This document shows positions 49,331 through 58,686 of a stretch of 64,000 nucleotides of DNA, piece after piece. How positions within the stretch are numbered: position 1 is the first letter of the stretch; each line of letters starts with the position of its first letter. A program made the position numbers and the translations under genes. Below the pieces are notes generated by a model, which saw only the letters and a program-made list of their open reading frames with translations, had not been told where the DNA came from and did no database searches. The stretch spans positions 27,676,945-27,740,944 of the forward strand of contig OV884059.1 of assembly GCA_930367215.1 (NCBI GenBank), written 5' to 3'. Source of the DNA: Pollenia angustigena. Taxonomy: Eukaryota; Arthropoda; Insecta; Diptera; Polleniidae.

Positions 49331-50302
49331 TCTATATATATAAAAGAAAGTCGTGTTAGTTACACCACTTATAACTCAAGAACGGCAGAACAGATTTGGC
49401 TGAAAGTTGGTAGGGAGGTAGCTTAGAGCCAGGAGACGGACATAGGATACTTTTGCCCCGCCCACTTTTACGACCACTTTTTTCGATTTACCTAAAATCA
49501 GAAAACGGCTCCATCGAGTTGACTAATTTTTCTTTCAAATCTTCGTATTAATCCATTTTAAGTTTTCATCGATAGAAAAATTTACCACGCCTACTTTTAC
49601 GCCCACTTTTTCTATTAAGCGCATAAATTGAGAACGGCTTGACCGATTTGGACGATTTTTTCTTTAAAATGATCGCCATGGTCCAACTTAGGGTTTTACG
49701 GAAAGAAAATTTTGCCCCGCCCACTTTTACGCCCACTTTTTTCGATTTACCTAAAATCAAAAACTGCTCCATCGATTTGACTAATTTATCTTTCAAATGT
49801 TCGTATTAATCCATTTTAAGTTTTCATCGATAGAAAAATTTACCACGCCTACTTTTACGCCCACTTTTTCTATTAAGCGCATAACTGGAGAACGACTTGA
49901 CCGATTTGGACGATTTTTTCTTCAAAATGATCGCCATGGTTTAAATTAGGTTTTTACGGAAAGAAAATTTTGCCTCGCCCGCTTTTTCCGATTTACCTAA
50001 AATCAGAAAACGGCTCTTTCACCAAATAAAAAAAAAAACAAAAAACATTGTCTATGCGCTGGCCTTAAGATGAAGTAATAAATAAATATAATTTCCAATT
50101 TGCCTTAAATACATGCGTTTCTTTTTTGATTGAGCCCATATCTACACCATATGTAAGTTATTTTGTAAAAAAAACTTAATGATAGGTATTCCATGGATTT
50201 TTATTTTAAAGGCCGTAAATTTCGTTAAATGTTTAATTTAAATCGTGTGGTAATACAACACTACTGTTTGCTTAGGGTCAGCAACGTGGACCGGGTCAGC
50301 TA
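49331..50302 (+). mobile_element. Non-autonomous Helitron
   Basis: 5' end A|TCTATATATATAAAAGAAAG followed by GTCGTGTTAGTTAC and the usual AACTCAAGAACGGC-type head. The 3' end GGACCGGGTCAGCTA resembles the end of the Helitron at 63479. The interior has three diverged tandem blocks (CCCACTTTTACG, CCGATTTGGACGATTTTTTC) of about 150-270 bp. No Rep/helicase coding. Confidence 0.75.
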
Positions 50303-50412
50303 TCTATATATATAAAAGAAAGTCGTGTTAGTTACAAAGTTCGCCCCCATGTGCTGTCATCTGCTTACAGATAATAAGCGGTACCCGTGCGACGCCGGGG
50401 CGGGTACACTAG
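50303..50412 (+). mobile_element. 110-bp mini-Helitron
   Basis: Starts TCTATATATATAAAAGAAAG exactly where the preceding Helitron ends. It closes with hairpin GTACCCG (50381-50387)/CGGGTAC (50401-50407), then ACTAG|T. TC start, 3' hairpin, CTRR end and an A/T target are the diagnostic Helitron features. Confidence 0.85.
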
Positions 50413-50637
50413 TAATATATACAAAGAATGCTGACGAAGGCCGTAGCAGGCCAGAAAATGCATTACATTCTACTGGTATCTAATAGTTGTATACATTTTC
50501 TTTACAATTTACTTCACTGCTAGCCAAAGGATAGCTAAAGTAAGCCTCGTAACGTGCAAAGAAAATATTCCAGGAAAATACTGAAGGAATAAGACTATTA
50601 AAGTAAATAAGCTCTTAAAAATTTTAATTAGACTTAA

Positions 50638-51106
50638 TAGTGGAAGGCCAATGTAAGCGGCATGCGGCTGCGGCCGGCAATCAGCTGTTTAGTTTTTCGC
50701 TTGAAATTTGTTTGTAAGGCAAATGAAAGCGGCACATTTTAAAGCGGCAAATGTTGAATAAGCTGTAAAAAATTGTTCAATCTATAAAAAATACGATTTA
50801 TTTGAACATAATAAGAATTTACTTATCAAATTGGATTTTTTTCCACTTCAATTGTAATGTTTTTTTAAATTTCTTTTGTTAAATGATTATGTGTGTGTAT
50901 GGCAACGTCTACTTCACGCGGCTTAAAACAAAAGTTGAAAAAATTCAACATTGCCGCGCGGCATCTTTTCCAAGTAATACCAAGTCTTAATTTTTGTGAT
51001 GTGTCTTTTTTTTGTATGAACATTTTTGTCAACAATGCTAACATTTTTACAATGGCAATGCTATTATCGCCCGCAGCCGTATGACGCGTACATTGGCCTT
51101 CCACTA
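50638..51106. mobile_element. MITE with TAA duplication
   Basis: Ends TAGTGGAAGGCCAATGTA and its inverse, continuing GCGGCAT-CGGCTGCGG. Flanked by TAA (50635-50637, 51107-51109). PIF/Harbinger-type. A minus-strand 79-codon frame (50865-51104) runs through the right terminal repeat and is not supported as a gene. Confidence 0.8.
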
Positions 51107-51108
51107 TA

Positions 51109-51291
51109 AGGCTCAGTTAGCCGGGAGTAACAGTAACAGTAACCTTACCGTAAAAAAGTAAGACCAATCTATTTCTTACAGATTAAGACGTAACATCTTA
51201 CTGCTAACTTTAATCGTTCTAATTGCTTTACATACAACAAAATGAAACAGCTGATTTGCAACGTTACTGTTACTCCCGGCTAACTGAGCCT
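51109..51291. mobile_element. MITE with TTA duplication, abutting the previous one
   Basis: Terminal repeats AGGCTCAGTTAGCCGGGAGT...AACAGTAAC, about 29 bp perfect. Its left TTA was split from it when the 50638 element inserted (TTA at 50634-50636); the right TTA is at 51292-51294. Confidence 0.8.
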
Positions 51292-51399
51292 TTAGAATAC
51301 ACATTCGAATACATAATATGAAAATGTTTTGCCATATACATAACTTATTTCTTTCAAATGTTACTCCTATTGCTCTATTTCAGTCCCTTAATAATAAAA

Positions 51400-51834
51400 A
51401 GATATAGGTAGGGGGAGCTTTTACCCCTCTTGCCTTATTTCACACCCTATTCCCTATTGCCTTTCAGATGTAACAGTGTCTGCATGCCAAATTTTAAGAA
51501 ACCCGTTAATTATCTTAGAAGATATAGAGAAGGGAAGCTTTTACCGCTATTGCCCTATCTCAGAGAAGGAGAAGGAGATTTTACCCCTATTGTCCTATTT
51601 CGAGCCCAAAATAATAAACATTTTAGGCCATAGCTCTTTCCAGATGTTACACTATTTGCCTGCGAAATTTTAAGAAAACCGATTAATAAGTTAAGAAGAT
51701 ATAGGAAGGGGAGCTTTTACCCCTCTTGCCCTATTTCACGCCCTATTCCGTATTTCCTTTCAAACAAAATCGGTTCACGCATTACAGAGAATATCAATTA
51801 CAAACACAATGCAACTTTTTTTTATATATATAGA
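51400..51834 (-). mobile_element. Helitron 5' portion, minus strand
   Basis: On the minus strand, starts A|TCTATATATATAAAAAAAAG followed by a head with GCGTGAACCGATTTTG. Then three diverged blocks of about 115-200 bp with GGGAGCTTTTACCCCT on the plus strand. No 3' hairpin/CTRR end located. Confidence 0.6.
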
Positions 51835-51992
51835 TGTTACTCACCATGAGAAATAAATTCCCAGATTCTATTTGTTAAACTTTTTTATATTTTTTGTATT
51901 AAGTAGTGCTACCATACTTTTATCTTAATTAAATAAGACTTTTCAAATGAAAGTCAAAAAAGCAATCTGTTTTGAAATACGATTTAAGACAT

Positions 51993-52014
51993 GGAGTAGT
52001 TTTAAAACTACTCC
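51993..52014. repeat. Perfect 22-bp palindrome
   Basis: GGAGTAGTTTT followed by its inverse. It is near ATGGTCCTCTCC (52038), an arrangement also seen at 12205-12246, so both may be parts of one dispersed element. Confidence 0.7.
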
Positions 52015-52163
52015 TTAGTGGTCCAAAGGTGGGTTATATGGTCCTCTCCTAGGACAGCGTAATGTTAAATAGACCAGTTTTTTCCATACGTTTGGGTTAG
52101 TTTTGGACTAGTTCTGGTCCCTTGTGAACTACTCTTTACACGCGTGTTTGGACTGGTCCTATT

Positions 52164-52215
52164 ATTTGCAGGGATGCTTAACTTTAACACTAATATGATG
52201 TTAGTGTTAGGTATA
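52164..52215. repeat. Dispersed palindromic segment shared with 40046-40090
   Basis: Both places carry ATGCTTAAC followed by TTAACACTAATATGATGTTA and GTGTTA(A/G)GTATAGACTC. The core CTTAACATTAACACTA/TAGTGTTAAG folds on itself. Confidence 0.7.
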
Positions 52216-52234
52216 GACTCAGCGTTGCCAGAAG

Positions 52235-55200
52235 AATTACAAGGAAAATCTTCATTTCACGAAAAAAAATCTTATATTGAAGAGAAAAATCTTAAAATTT
52301 GTATAACAAGAGCAAAAAAGTAAAAAATTATTAATTTTTTAAAAGAAAATACTTCTTATTATGGAAACTGTTTAAATTGAAATACGTAATTGCCGTATTT
52401 ATACAATATTGGATTGTAGGTTCAAATTGTGTTTTTAGTTATATTTTCCATAAAATTTTTTCTAAAAATAAATTTTTAGTCCATTTAATTTTTAACAAAT
52501 AAGAACTTAAAAAGTCCATCTAAATAAAGAAGTTTCATCGAAAGTAATTAAAGTCTAATGGCGATTTCTTTTCTGAAAACAATATGCTACAGTATATACA
52601 TGTAACATTTTCTAATGTTACCTATAATCACTGGAAGTGTTACATGTTGTGCAATTTCAATAGAACACAATTAGCTGCTTTTATTTACAACTATTACACT
52701 TTCATAATAAATGTACTTCATGAGCGATTTTTAATGCTATTTGAGCGGTTTCTGAACGCAATTATGGCTTGAAAACAAACATTGACATCACTAATGGCTA
52801 AGAAAAATTTATACGATTATAATATAAATAGACTTTTTTTGATTTTAATGTGTAAATATATTTATATTTTCTTTTAAAATAATTTTTTTTACAAAATTAT
52901 AAGCTGTATGAGTTATGACAAGCAAAATAAAACATTGGTTGTACAAACAAAGTAGTAAGTACCAAAGTTTTAAGACAGGGCAGTATGAACACCTTAAGTA
53001 AAAGTAAGGGTAAAACATGCAACATGTTTTGCATGTTTTTTATCAACATATTCACAAAAGAACTTGAAAATTTTTCCCACAGTTGTATTTTATGTACAAA
53101 CGAACACAAAAATGTAGAACATGTAACATTAATGCAACATTTTTCTCAGAAAAGAAATCGCCATAATATAAGAGATTTATAAATTTTGGACAAAAAAATT
53201 TTAGTTAGGGAGCTATGAAATCTTAAGGGTTCTTAAGGGATAGTGTCTAAAATTATTCGTAATATACATATGCATATGAGGCTTCATTGCTAGCCCTTGC
53301 AGCTACACGTTCAATAAATTAATTTCAAGTTTTTTACGCAGACTGCATGTCAAAACTCGTTTAAATTGTCAGCCGTGGCACAGGTTGCATACAAATTGAT
53401 AGTCAATTTTATTTTAAAAAAATGCCTCGACGAAAAAGCAACTCAAAAATCAGAAGAATTTTTTTAAATTAAGCAAATTTATTTTTAAGAAATATATTTT
53501 TGACAGGAAAAACAAAAATTAATTTGTGATCAATTAATTGTTCATCATTTTTAACGGTCACTTATTATCTTATTCTAAGTGCTGCCAAGTTTTTCTATTT
53601 GCCTTTCTCTTAAATTTACTTCCAAAACAAAAACAACTTTCCAAAACAAAAGCAAATACTAGTACAGGGTTGTTATACAGAGAAAAAAACCAAACTTGTC
53701 TTTGCTGTTGTCAAAACAAAACAACAAATTTGCAGTTCTTCAATTGCAGTCAGTCTCAGCACATTAAATTGCTTTAAAAGTGTGGTACGATTAAAAAATA
53801 TATATACTTTTTTGGAATGAAAAAGAAAAACTTTACTTGTTTTTAATTAAAGGTTAATTAAAAACAATTGAAATTAATTAAAGTTGATGAGAAATGACTA
53901 AAGCCTTTAAAATTTTTTTAAATTTATAAAATCATTTAAATGAAAAAACAAACAGCTGCATGAGATGTTGGACATCCATCCACAGCAGCTTCAAGAAAAT
54001 TTTTGTTTGGTGGAAGAAAAAAATCTATTAGACATTTGGAAAAATCATTAGAAAATTGTATTGGAAAAATTTTTCCTTAATAAATGAGAGTACATATAGG
54101 TACCTATCTGTTTGTGAGATTGTGTTTGTGTTTTTATAGACAAATTGTACTTTTGGTGGTGTTTTTTTGCTTTGAAAAGAAAATTTATTAGAAAATATTT
54201 GTTGTTGTTTTAGTTTAAGTTTTTGTTGTTTGGTTAAAAAAGCGTTTTAAAAAAATAATTGAAGCCATCAAATCGTCTGTAAGCACGTTCAAACAGACAA
54301 ACACACTACATTAATATAACAACTACAAAAAACGCCACCAAACAACAATAAGAGCTATGACAAAAACAATAACAACTACTGTAACAACAAAAAACAACGG
54401 TTTCTAACATAATTAGCTTTTCTTTTCGCGGTTTATTAAATTAAAGAGGAAAAAAAAAAGAAAAAAACATACCAGACTACAGAGAATAAGAAAAATTACT
54501 ACTAGAAAAAGAAAAGAAATATGTACGAATATACTATGCAGTGCCGTTATTAAATAAAATACCGAAAATGGAATGCAAAACAAATAAGTACCTACAATGT
54601 TGTAGACATTTTTATGTTGTAATAAGTGTTAAAAAAAGTATTTAAATAAAAGAATTTATTTTTTTTTAATCGAATAAAATTTAACACATTAAATAACAGT
54701 TATTAAAAGGTAAACATAAATTAATTCGTTTTGTTTTCTTTTTAATAGATTACTAATTAACAAGAAAAATCTTGAACAGAACAACATACCTACATAAATT
54801 AATAATAAACAAAAAATATCATACATACAACTTTTAATACAAATCGATTGGGTAAGTCGTTTTTGAATATTTCTTTTTTCTTCTGGGTTTCTAAAAAATA
54901 GATATTTACTTTATATTATACCTATTATTATTTACTTTATTCCTATCATTTATAAAATTATAAAATCGATTTTTAATAAATTAATTTCCATTTTATTATA
55001 CCTACCTACCTATTTGTAGCTTTTACTTTCGTTTTTATTATTTATATATTCTTTTGTAATAGACATTTTTATGGTAAAGAAATTTTTTGAAAAAAATCTT
55101 CCAACAATGAATAAAATAGTTTTGTTTTACATTTAAATTAAGCAAAAACTAAAAGTAAAAAAAATGAACAAAGTTTTATAAGCAATCCAAAAGTAAAATG

Positions 55201-55645
55201 GTATTAAAAATGGTAAATTTTCTATTGTTTTGCATACGCAAGAAATGAAATAAAAGCTCAAGCTATTTTTGTTGTTGTACATAATTGTTTTGAAATGTTG
55301 ACAATAAGCTTTTTTAATGTGAAATCGCTGAAAAAGCCTTTATATGAAATTCATCTTAAGCCCAATTTCAGTTATAATTAAGTACCTATCAGTTATAAGT
55401 TTTTTGACAGTTATAACTTATAACTGTCAAAAAAGTTTTGGCAACTGCAAGTTTTATTTATGGCGGCATGGATTAACCCCCCCAACAAAAACAACGATTT
55501 ACGGGGGGTTATTTCATTTTGCTTAGGGTGTTATTTAATTTTTTTAATCATTATGAAATACCTAGTCCCAATATATTTTTTGAGGTATTACCTGTTTAAT
55601 TTTTAAATTTATTAAGAAAACGTTTTTGGGGACACGGAGTTTCTT
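52235..55645. other. AT-rich upstream sequence, no gene recognised
   Basis: Starts with CAGCGTTGCCAG, which looks like a hAT end, but no partner was found. 52240-52480 resembles 57395-57640. A perfect TTTTTTGACAGTTATAA/TTATAACTGTCAAAAAA hairpin lies at about 55400-55436. Short open frames are low complexity. Confidence 0.4.
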
Positions 55646-55725
55646 CTATATGGTATAACAGACACCGGCTTCGCTAACTAAAGCTTCTCTGCACAGCCTT
55701 CCGTTCGGCCGGCGCAAGGATTTCC
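55646..55725 (-). repeat. GCCGGC/GCTTCGCTAAC repeat, copy 3
   Basis: GGCTTCGCTAACTAAAGCTT then CTCTGCACAGCC and GGCCGGCGCAAGGATTT, followed by an A-run (55727-55741). Confidence 0.6.
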
Positions 55726-55826
55726 AAAAAAAAAAAAAAAACATTAAAACAAACAAATTTTGTTTTAAATGAGGTTATCAGCGCAGAAGTGGTATAATCC
55801 CAGGCTACTTATTATGAGATAATGAG

Positions 55827-56147
55827 CAGGGTTACCGTTGGAAATTTTCGAAATTTGACATTATACATAGTTAATTTTTAAATATTTTTTATGTAATTTT
55901 CCGATTTAGTGATGTCAAAAAATTTTAGTGTTTGTTTTAAATTTTGCAATCGTTCGCAAATTGTAACCATTTTCTCGATTAAAGCGATTTTTCCTGTAAG
56001 TGTCAGATTTTTTAAAGCTTTTACGATTTTTAATAAATATAAGACTTTGCTATCATGCCGCTGTAACCAAATATATGGGAATTTCCGCTAATTTAGCAAT
56101 TTTTACCTCTTGTTTTCATTCCTGTTAGTATCACAACGGTAACGCTG
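55827..56147. mobile_element. hAT-like MITE, ends CAG[GC]GTTACCGTTG, 8-bp TSD
   Basis: Starts CAGGGTTACCGTTG and ends with the inverse of CAGCGTTACCGTTG. Flanked by perfect ATAATGAG (55819-55826, 56148-56155). An inverted relative lies at 56756-57302, and another end of the family (ACAACGGTAACGCTG) at about 56696-56710. Confidence 0.85.
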
Positions 56148-56177
56148 ATAATGAGGAGTTAACACTAGTGCTGGGAA

Positions 56178-56246
56178 ACTATCGATAGTACTATCGATAG
56201 TCGTAAACTATCGAAAATATCGATAGAAAAAATATCAATATCGATA
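56178..56246. promoter_or_regulatory. Cluster of four TATCGATA sites
   Basis: TATCGATA occurs at 56180-56187, 56192-56199, 56218-56225 and 56239-56246. This is the DRE core recognised by DREF in flies and contains CGATA, the BEAF-32 word. Whether it is a working site or part of a repeat is not known. Confidence 0.45.
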
Positions 56247-56755
56247 TTATTTAAAATACAGCTTTGAAGACATGCTTATTTCGACAACATTAGTTTAGCA
56301 CTTCTGTTCCGCAGTGCTGACAAAAAACAAAATGTGAGAGCTATTTCCAAAAAAGGGTCAAAAAGTGTAACATAAATAGGTGATAATGATACAAAAGTAT
56401 AATTTAAAAAAGGGTCATAAAAGGTATCTACACCGTCGAAAAAGGGTCAAATTGATACTTTAGTACAACGATCATCACGCTATGCCCCCGGGGGCCGAGC
56501 ACTTTTCGTGAATTTCACACACACACAACACGAAGGTTAACGAAACAATTGTAAAAAGCCATAATTTCAAAAAACAAGAACAAAACACATAGTTAATGTT
56601 TCAAACGAGTAAATTTATTTTCATCTCTTTGCACAAACCACTACATACACATTTTTAACTGTCTCTCTTTGTGATGACCGCTGCTTTAGTATCACAACGG
56701 TAACGCTGTTAATAATGGCAAAAGGTATTGAACTTTTCGCCCCCTTTTGAATCGA

Positions 56756-57302
56756 CAGTGTTGAGAGTGCCCTAACAGGAATGAAAACAAGAGGTTAAAA
56801 TTGCTAAATTAGCGGAAATTCCCAAATATTTGGTAACAGCGGTAAGATAGCAAAGTCTCATATTTATTAAAAATCGTAAAAGCTTAAAAAATCTGACACT
56901 TACAGGAAAAAATCGCTTTAATCGAGAAAATGGTTACAATTCGCGAACGATTGTAAAATTTAAAACAAACACTAAAATTTATTTGAGATCGCTAAATCGG
57001 AAAATAACATACAAAGTATTAAAAAATTAGCTATAATGATAAAGAATAAACTTTTTGTCAGGTGTTAAAAACAGGACAGATCATTCCATAAAAAAATTAA
57101 GTTTTTTGAGCTCTTCCTACCTGAAATATAATTTTTTTGTTTGCTTATAAAAAAACTTGGTCTTATTATGTTCATTTAAATGGGAAATACTGCTTATAAA
57201 AAACTTGACCATTTTTTTTATTGAAATACCCTTTTTTTGACCCCTATTTCTGGAAAATCCCCTTTTTGTGACCCTTTTCAAAAATTTCCAACGGTAACCC
57301 TG
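56756..57302. mobile_element. hAT-like MITE, inverted relative of 55827-56147
   Basis: The body matches 55827-56147 inversely (AACAGGAATGAAAACAAGAGG-like left side, GTAAGTGTCAG, CGATTAAAGCG). The right end AAAATTTCCAACGGTAACCC-TG is the exact inverse of the other copy's left end. The left end is degenerate. About 240 bp of extra sequence lies between 57020 and 57280. Confidence 0.7.
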
Positions 57303-57394
57303 GTTACAGCAGCTATACACATACAGTTTTTTGCCGCAAGTTTTTACTTGATTACAAATTGTTTGAGAAACACACATACATATGTAAATACATA

Positions 57395-57640
57395 TATCGT
57401 GAAAATCTTCATTTTGGGGGAAAAAAACTTTTTTTGAATAGAGAAATCTTAAAAAACAAGGGCAAAAAAGTAAAAATTATTAATTTTTTATAAGAACATA
57501 TGCACTTCTTATTACGGAAACTATTTAAATAGAAAAACATAATATTTATACAAAATCAAATTGGTTTTTAGTTAAATTTTTTATAAAAATTTTTTTTACA
57601 AAAAAATTAATTTACGAAAAAACCTCGAGGAACAAGCATA
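57395..57640. repeat. Diverged repeat shared with 52240-52480
   Basis: Shared order: GAAAATCTTCATTT, GGGCAAAAAAGTAAAAA(A)TTATT, CTTCTTATTA(T/C)GGAAACT, ATTTATACAA. No ends visible. Confidence 0.55.
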
Positions 57641-57731
57641 TAAAAGTATTGATAGGAGGAAAGTTAATATCAGATTTATTTGAATACGTAAATCTATATT
57701 TATTTATCAATTCATCACTTGGAATCCAATC

Positions 57732-58204
57732 TTACAAGTTATTTTGATACAAATTTAAAGCGGATAACATGGACTCACAGGTATCTACTTTCAGTCTATT
57801 TGACAATTTATTTTTTAATAATGCTAACTTAGAACAAATCCGCTCAGCGGATGCACTACTATGTGGTACAATAAAAACATGAGATGCAAATTTATACACG
57901 TTTGGATATAAATTGTCACCCAGTTTTTTAAATTGCCAATTTCGTACCATAATGTTTCAGGCTAAGATATTTTAAAAATTGCTTCATAGCTTTTATCGTT
58001 TGATCGGTTTTCTAAAAGTTTAAACTCTTTTACAAAATCCTCTGTGTTAGTAATTATATCAATAATAACGGAAACAATTTTAAAGTAATTTATGTCTTCA
58101 GCTGACTTAATAAATACTGGATCTAAAACCTTTAATGAACTTAGTCTCTTATCGCTTATATTAAAAGGGGCAAAAGGTGCACAAAAAACTGCAAAATTAT
58201 ACAA
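57732..58204 (-). pseudogene. hAT transposase C-terminal relic
   Basis: Two minus-strand pieces in different frames. Upstream: NISDKRLSSLKVLDPVF...FKLLENRSNDKSYE (57962-58204). Downstream: YPNVYKFASHVFIVPHSSAS then AERICSKLALLKNKLSNRLK (57732-57950). The latter is the hAT dimerisation region (P-x-SSA-x-ER-x-S ... N-x-L). A frameshift and stop separate them. The end at 58293 (CAGCGTTACCGTTATGCGAC on the minus strand) links it to the CAG[GC]GTTACCGTT MITE family. Confidence 0.8.
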
Positions 58205-58293
58205 AAGGGGATTTAAAATAAAGGGGCCAAAAAAGAGGCACGACAGTTAAAAAGGGGCGAAAATGCGACTTTAGTCGCATAACGGTAACGCTG
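58205..58293 (-). mobile_element. Terminal end of the hAT relic
   Basis: Minus strand starts CAGCGTTACCGTTATGCGAC, with GTCGCAT nearby inverted, then runs of CCCCTTTTT similar to the region inside 57240-57280. The matching far end could not be placed. Confidence 0.6.
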
Positions 58294-58673
58294 GTTGTAA
58301 CGGCCCGTGCGAAAACTACGTTTCTAGCGCCATCTGTGTTGGATACAAATAGTTGGCTTACTCGACTATTGTACTGTAAATAACAGTGCACAGAACATAT
58401 CTTACACCAGAACCGTAACCAAATTAAATTGTGCGGTACACTAATTCTGCGCTGATAGCCTCAAATTCCTATAAGTTCAACGAACGAATTTTACTTATGG
58501 TTTAATGTTTGGATCACATAAAGAACTGCATTAAAAAATAAAAAAGTTAACTGTTTTATCAGCCGAAAATTTGCTTTTGACATAAATTTTGAAGTAAATA
58601 AATTATAATAAATAAAAATTAAAACTTTTTTTAGACATTTTTTTTGTGCCTCCTAATAACAAATATATAAAAA
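58294..58673. other. No recognised feature
   Basis: AT-rich spacer between the hAT end and the palindromic array. Confidence 0.4.
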
Positions 58674-58686
58674 GATTTAAAATTGC

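Noticed and set aside
50865..51104. 79-residue minus-strand ORF in the TAA-flanked MITE
   Set aside because: It runs through the terminal inverted repeat and shows no transposase motif; the element is only 469 bp.
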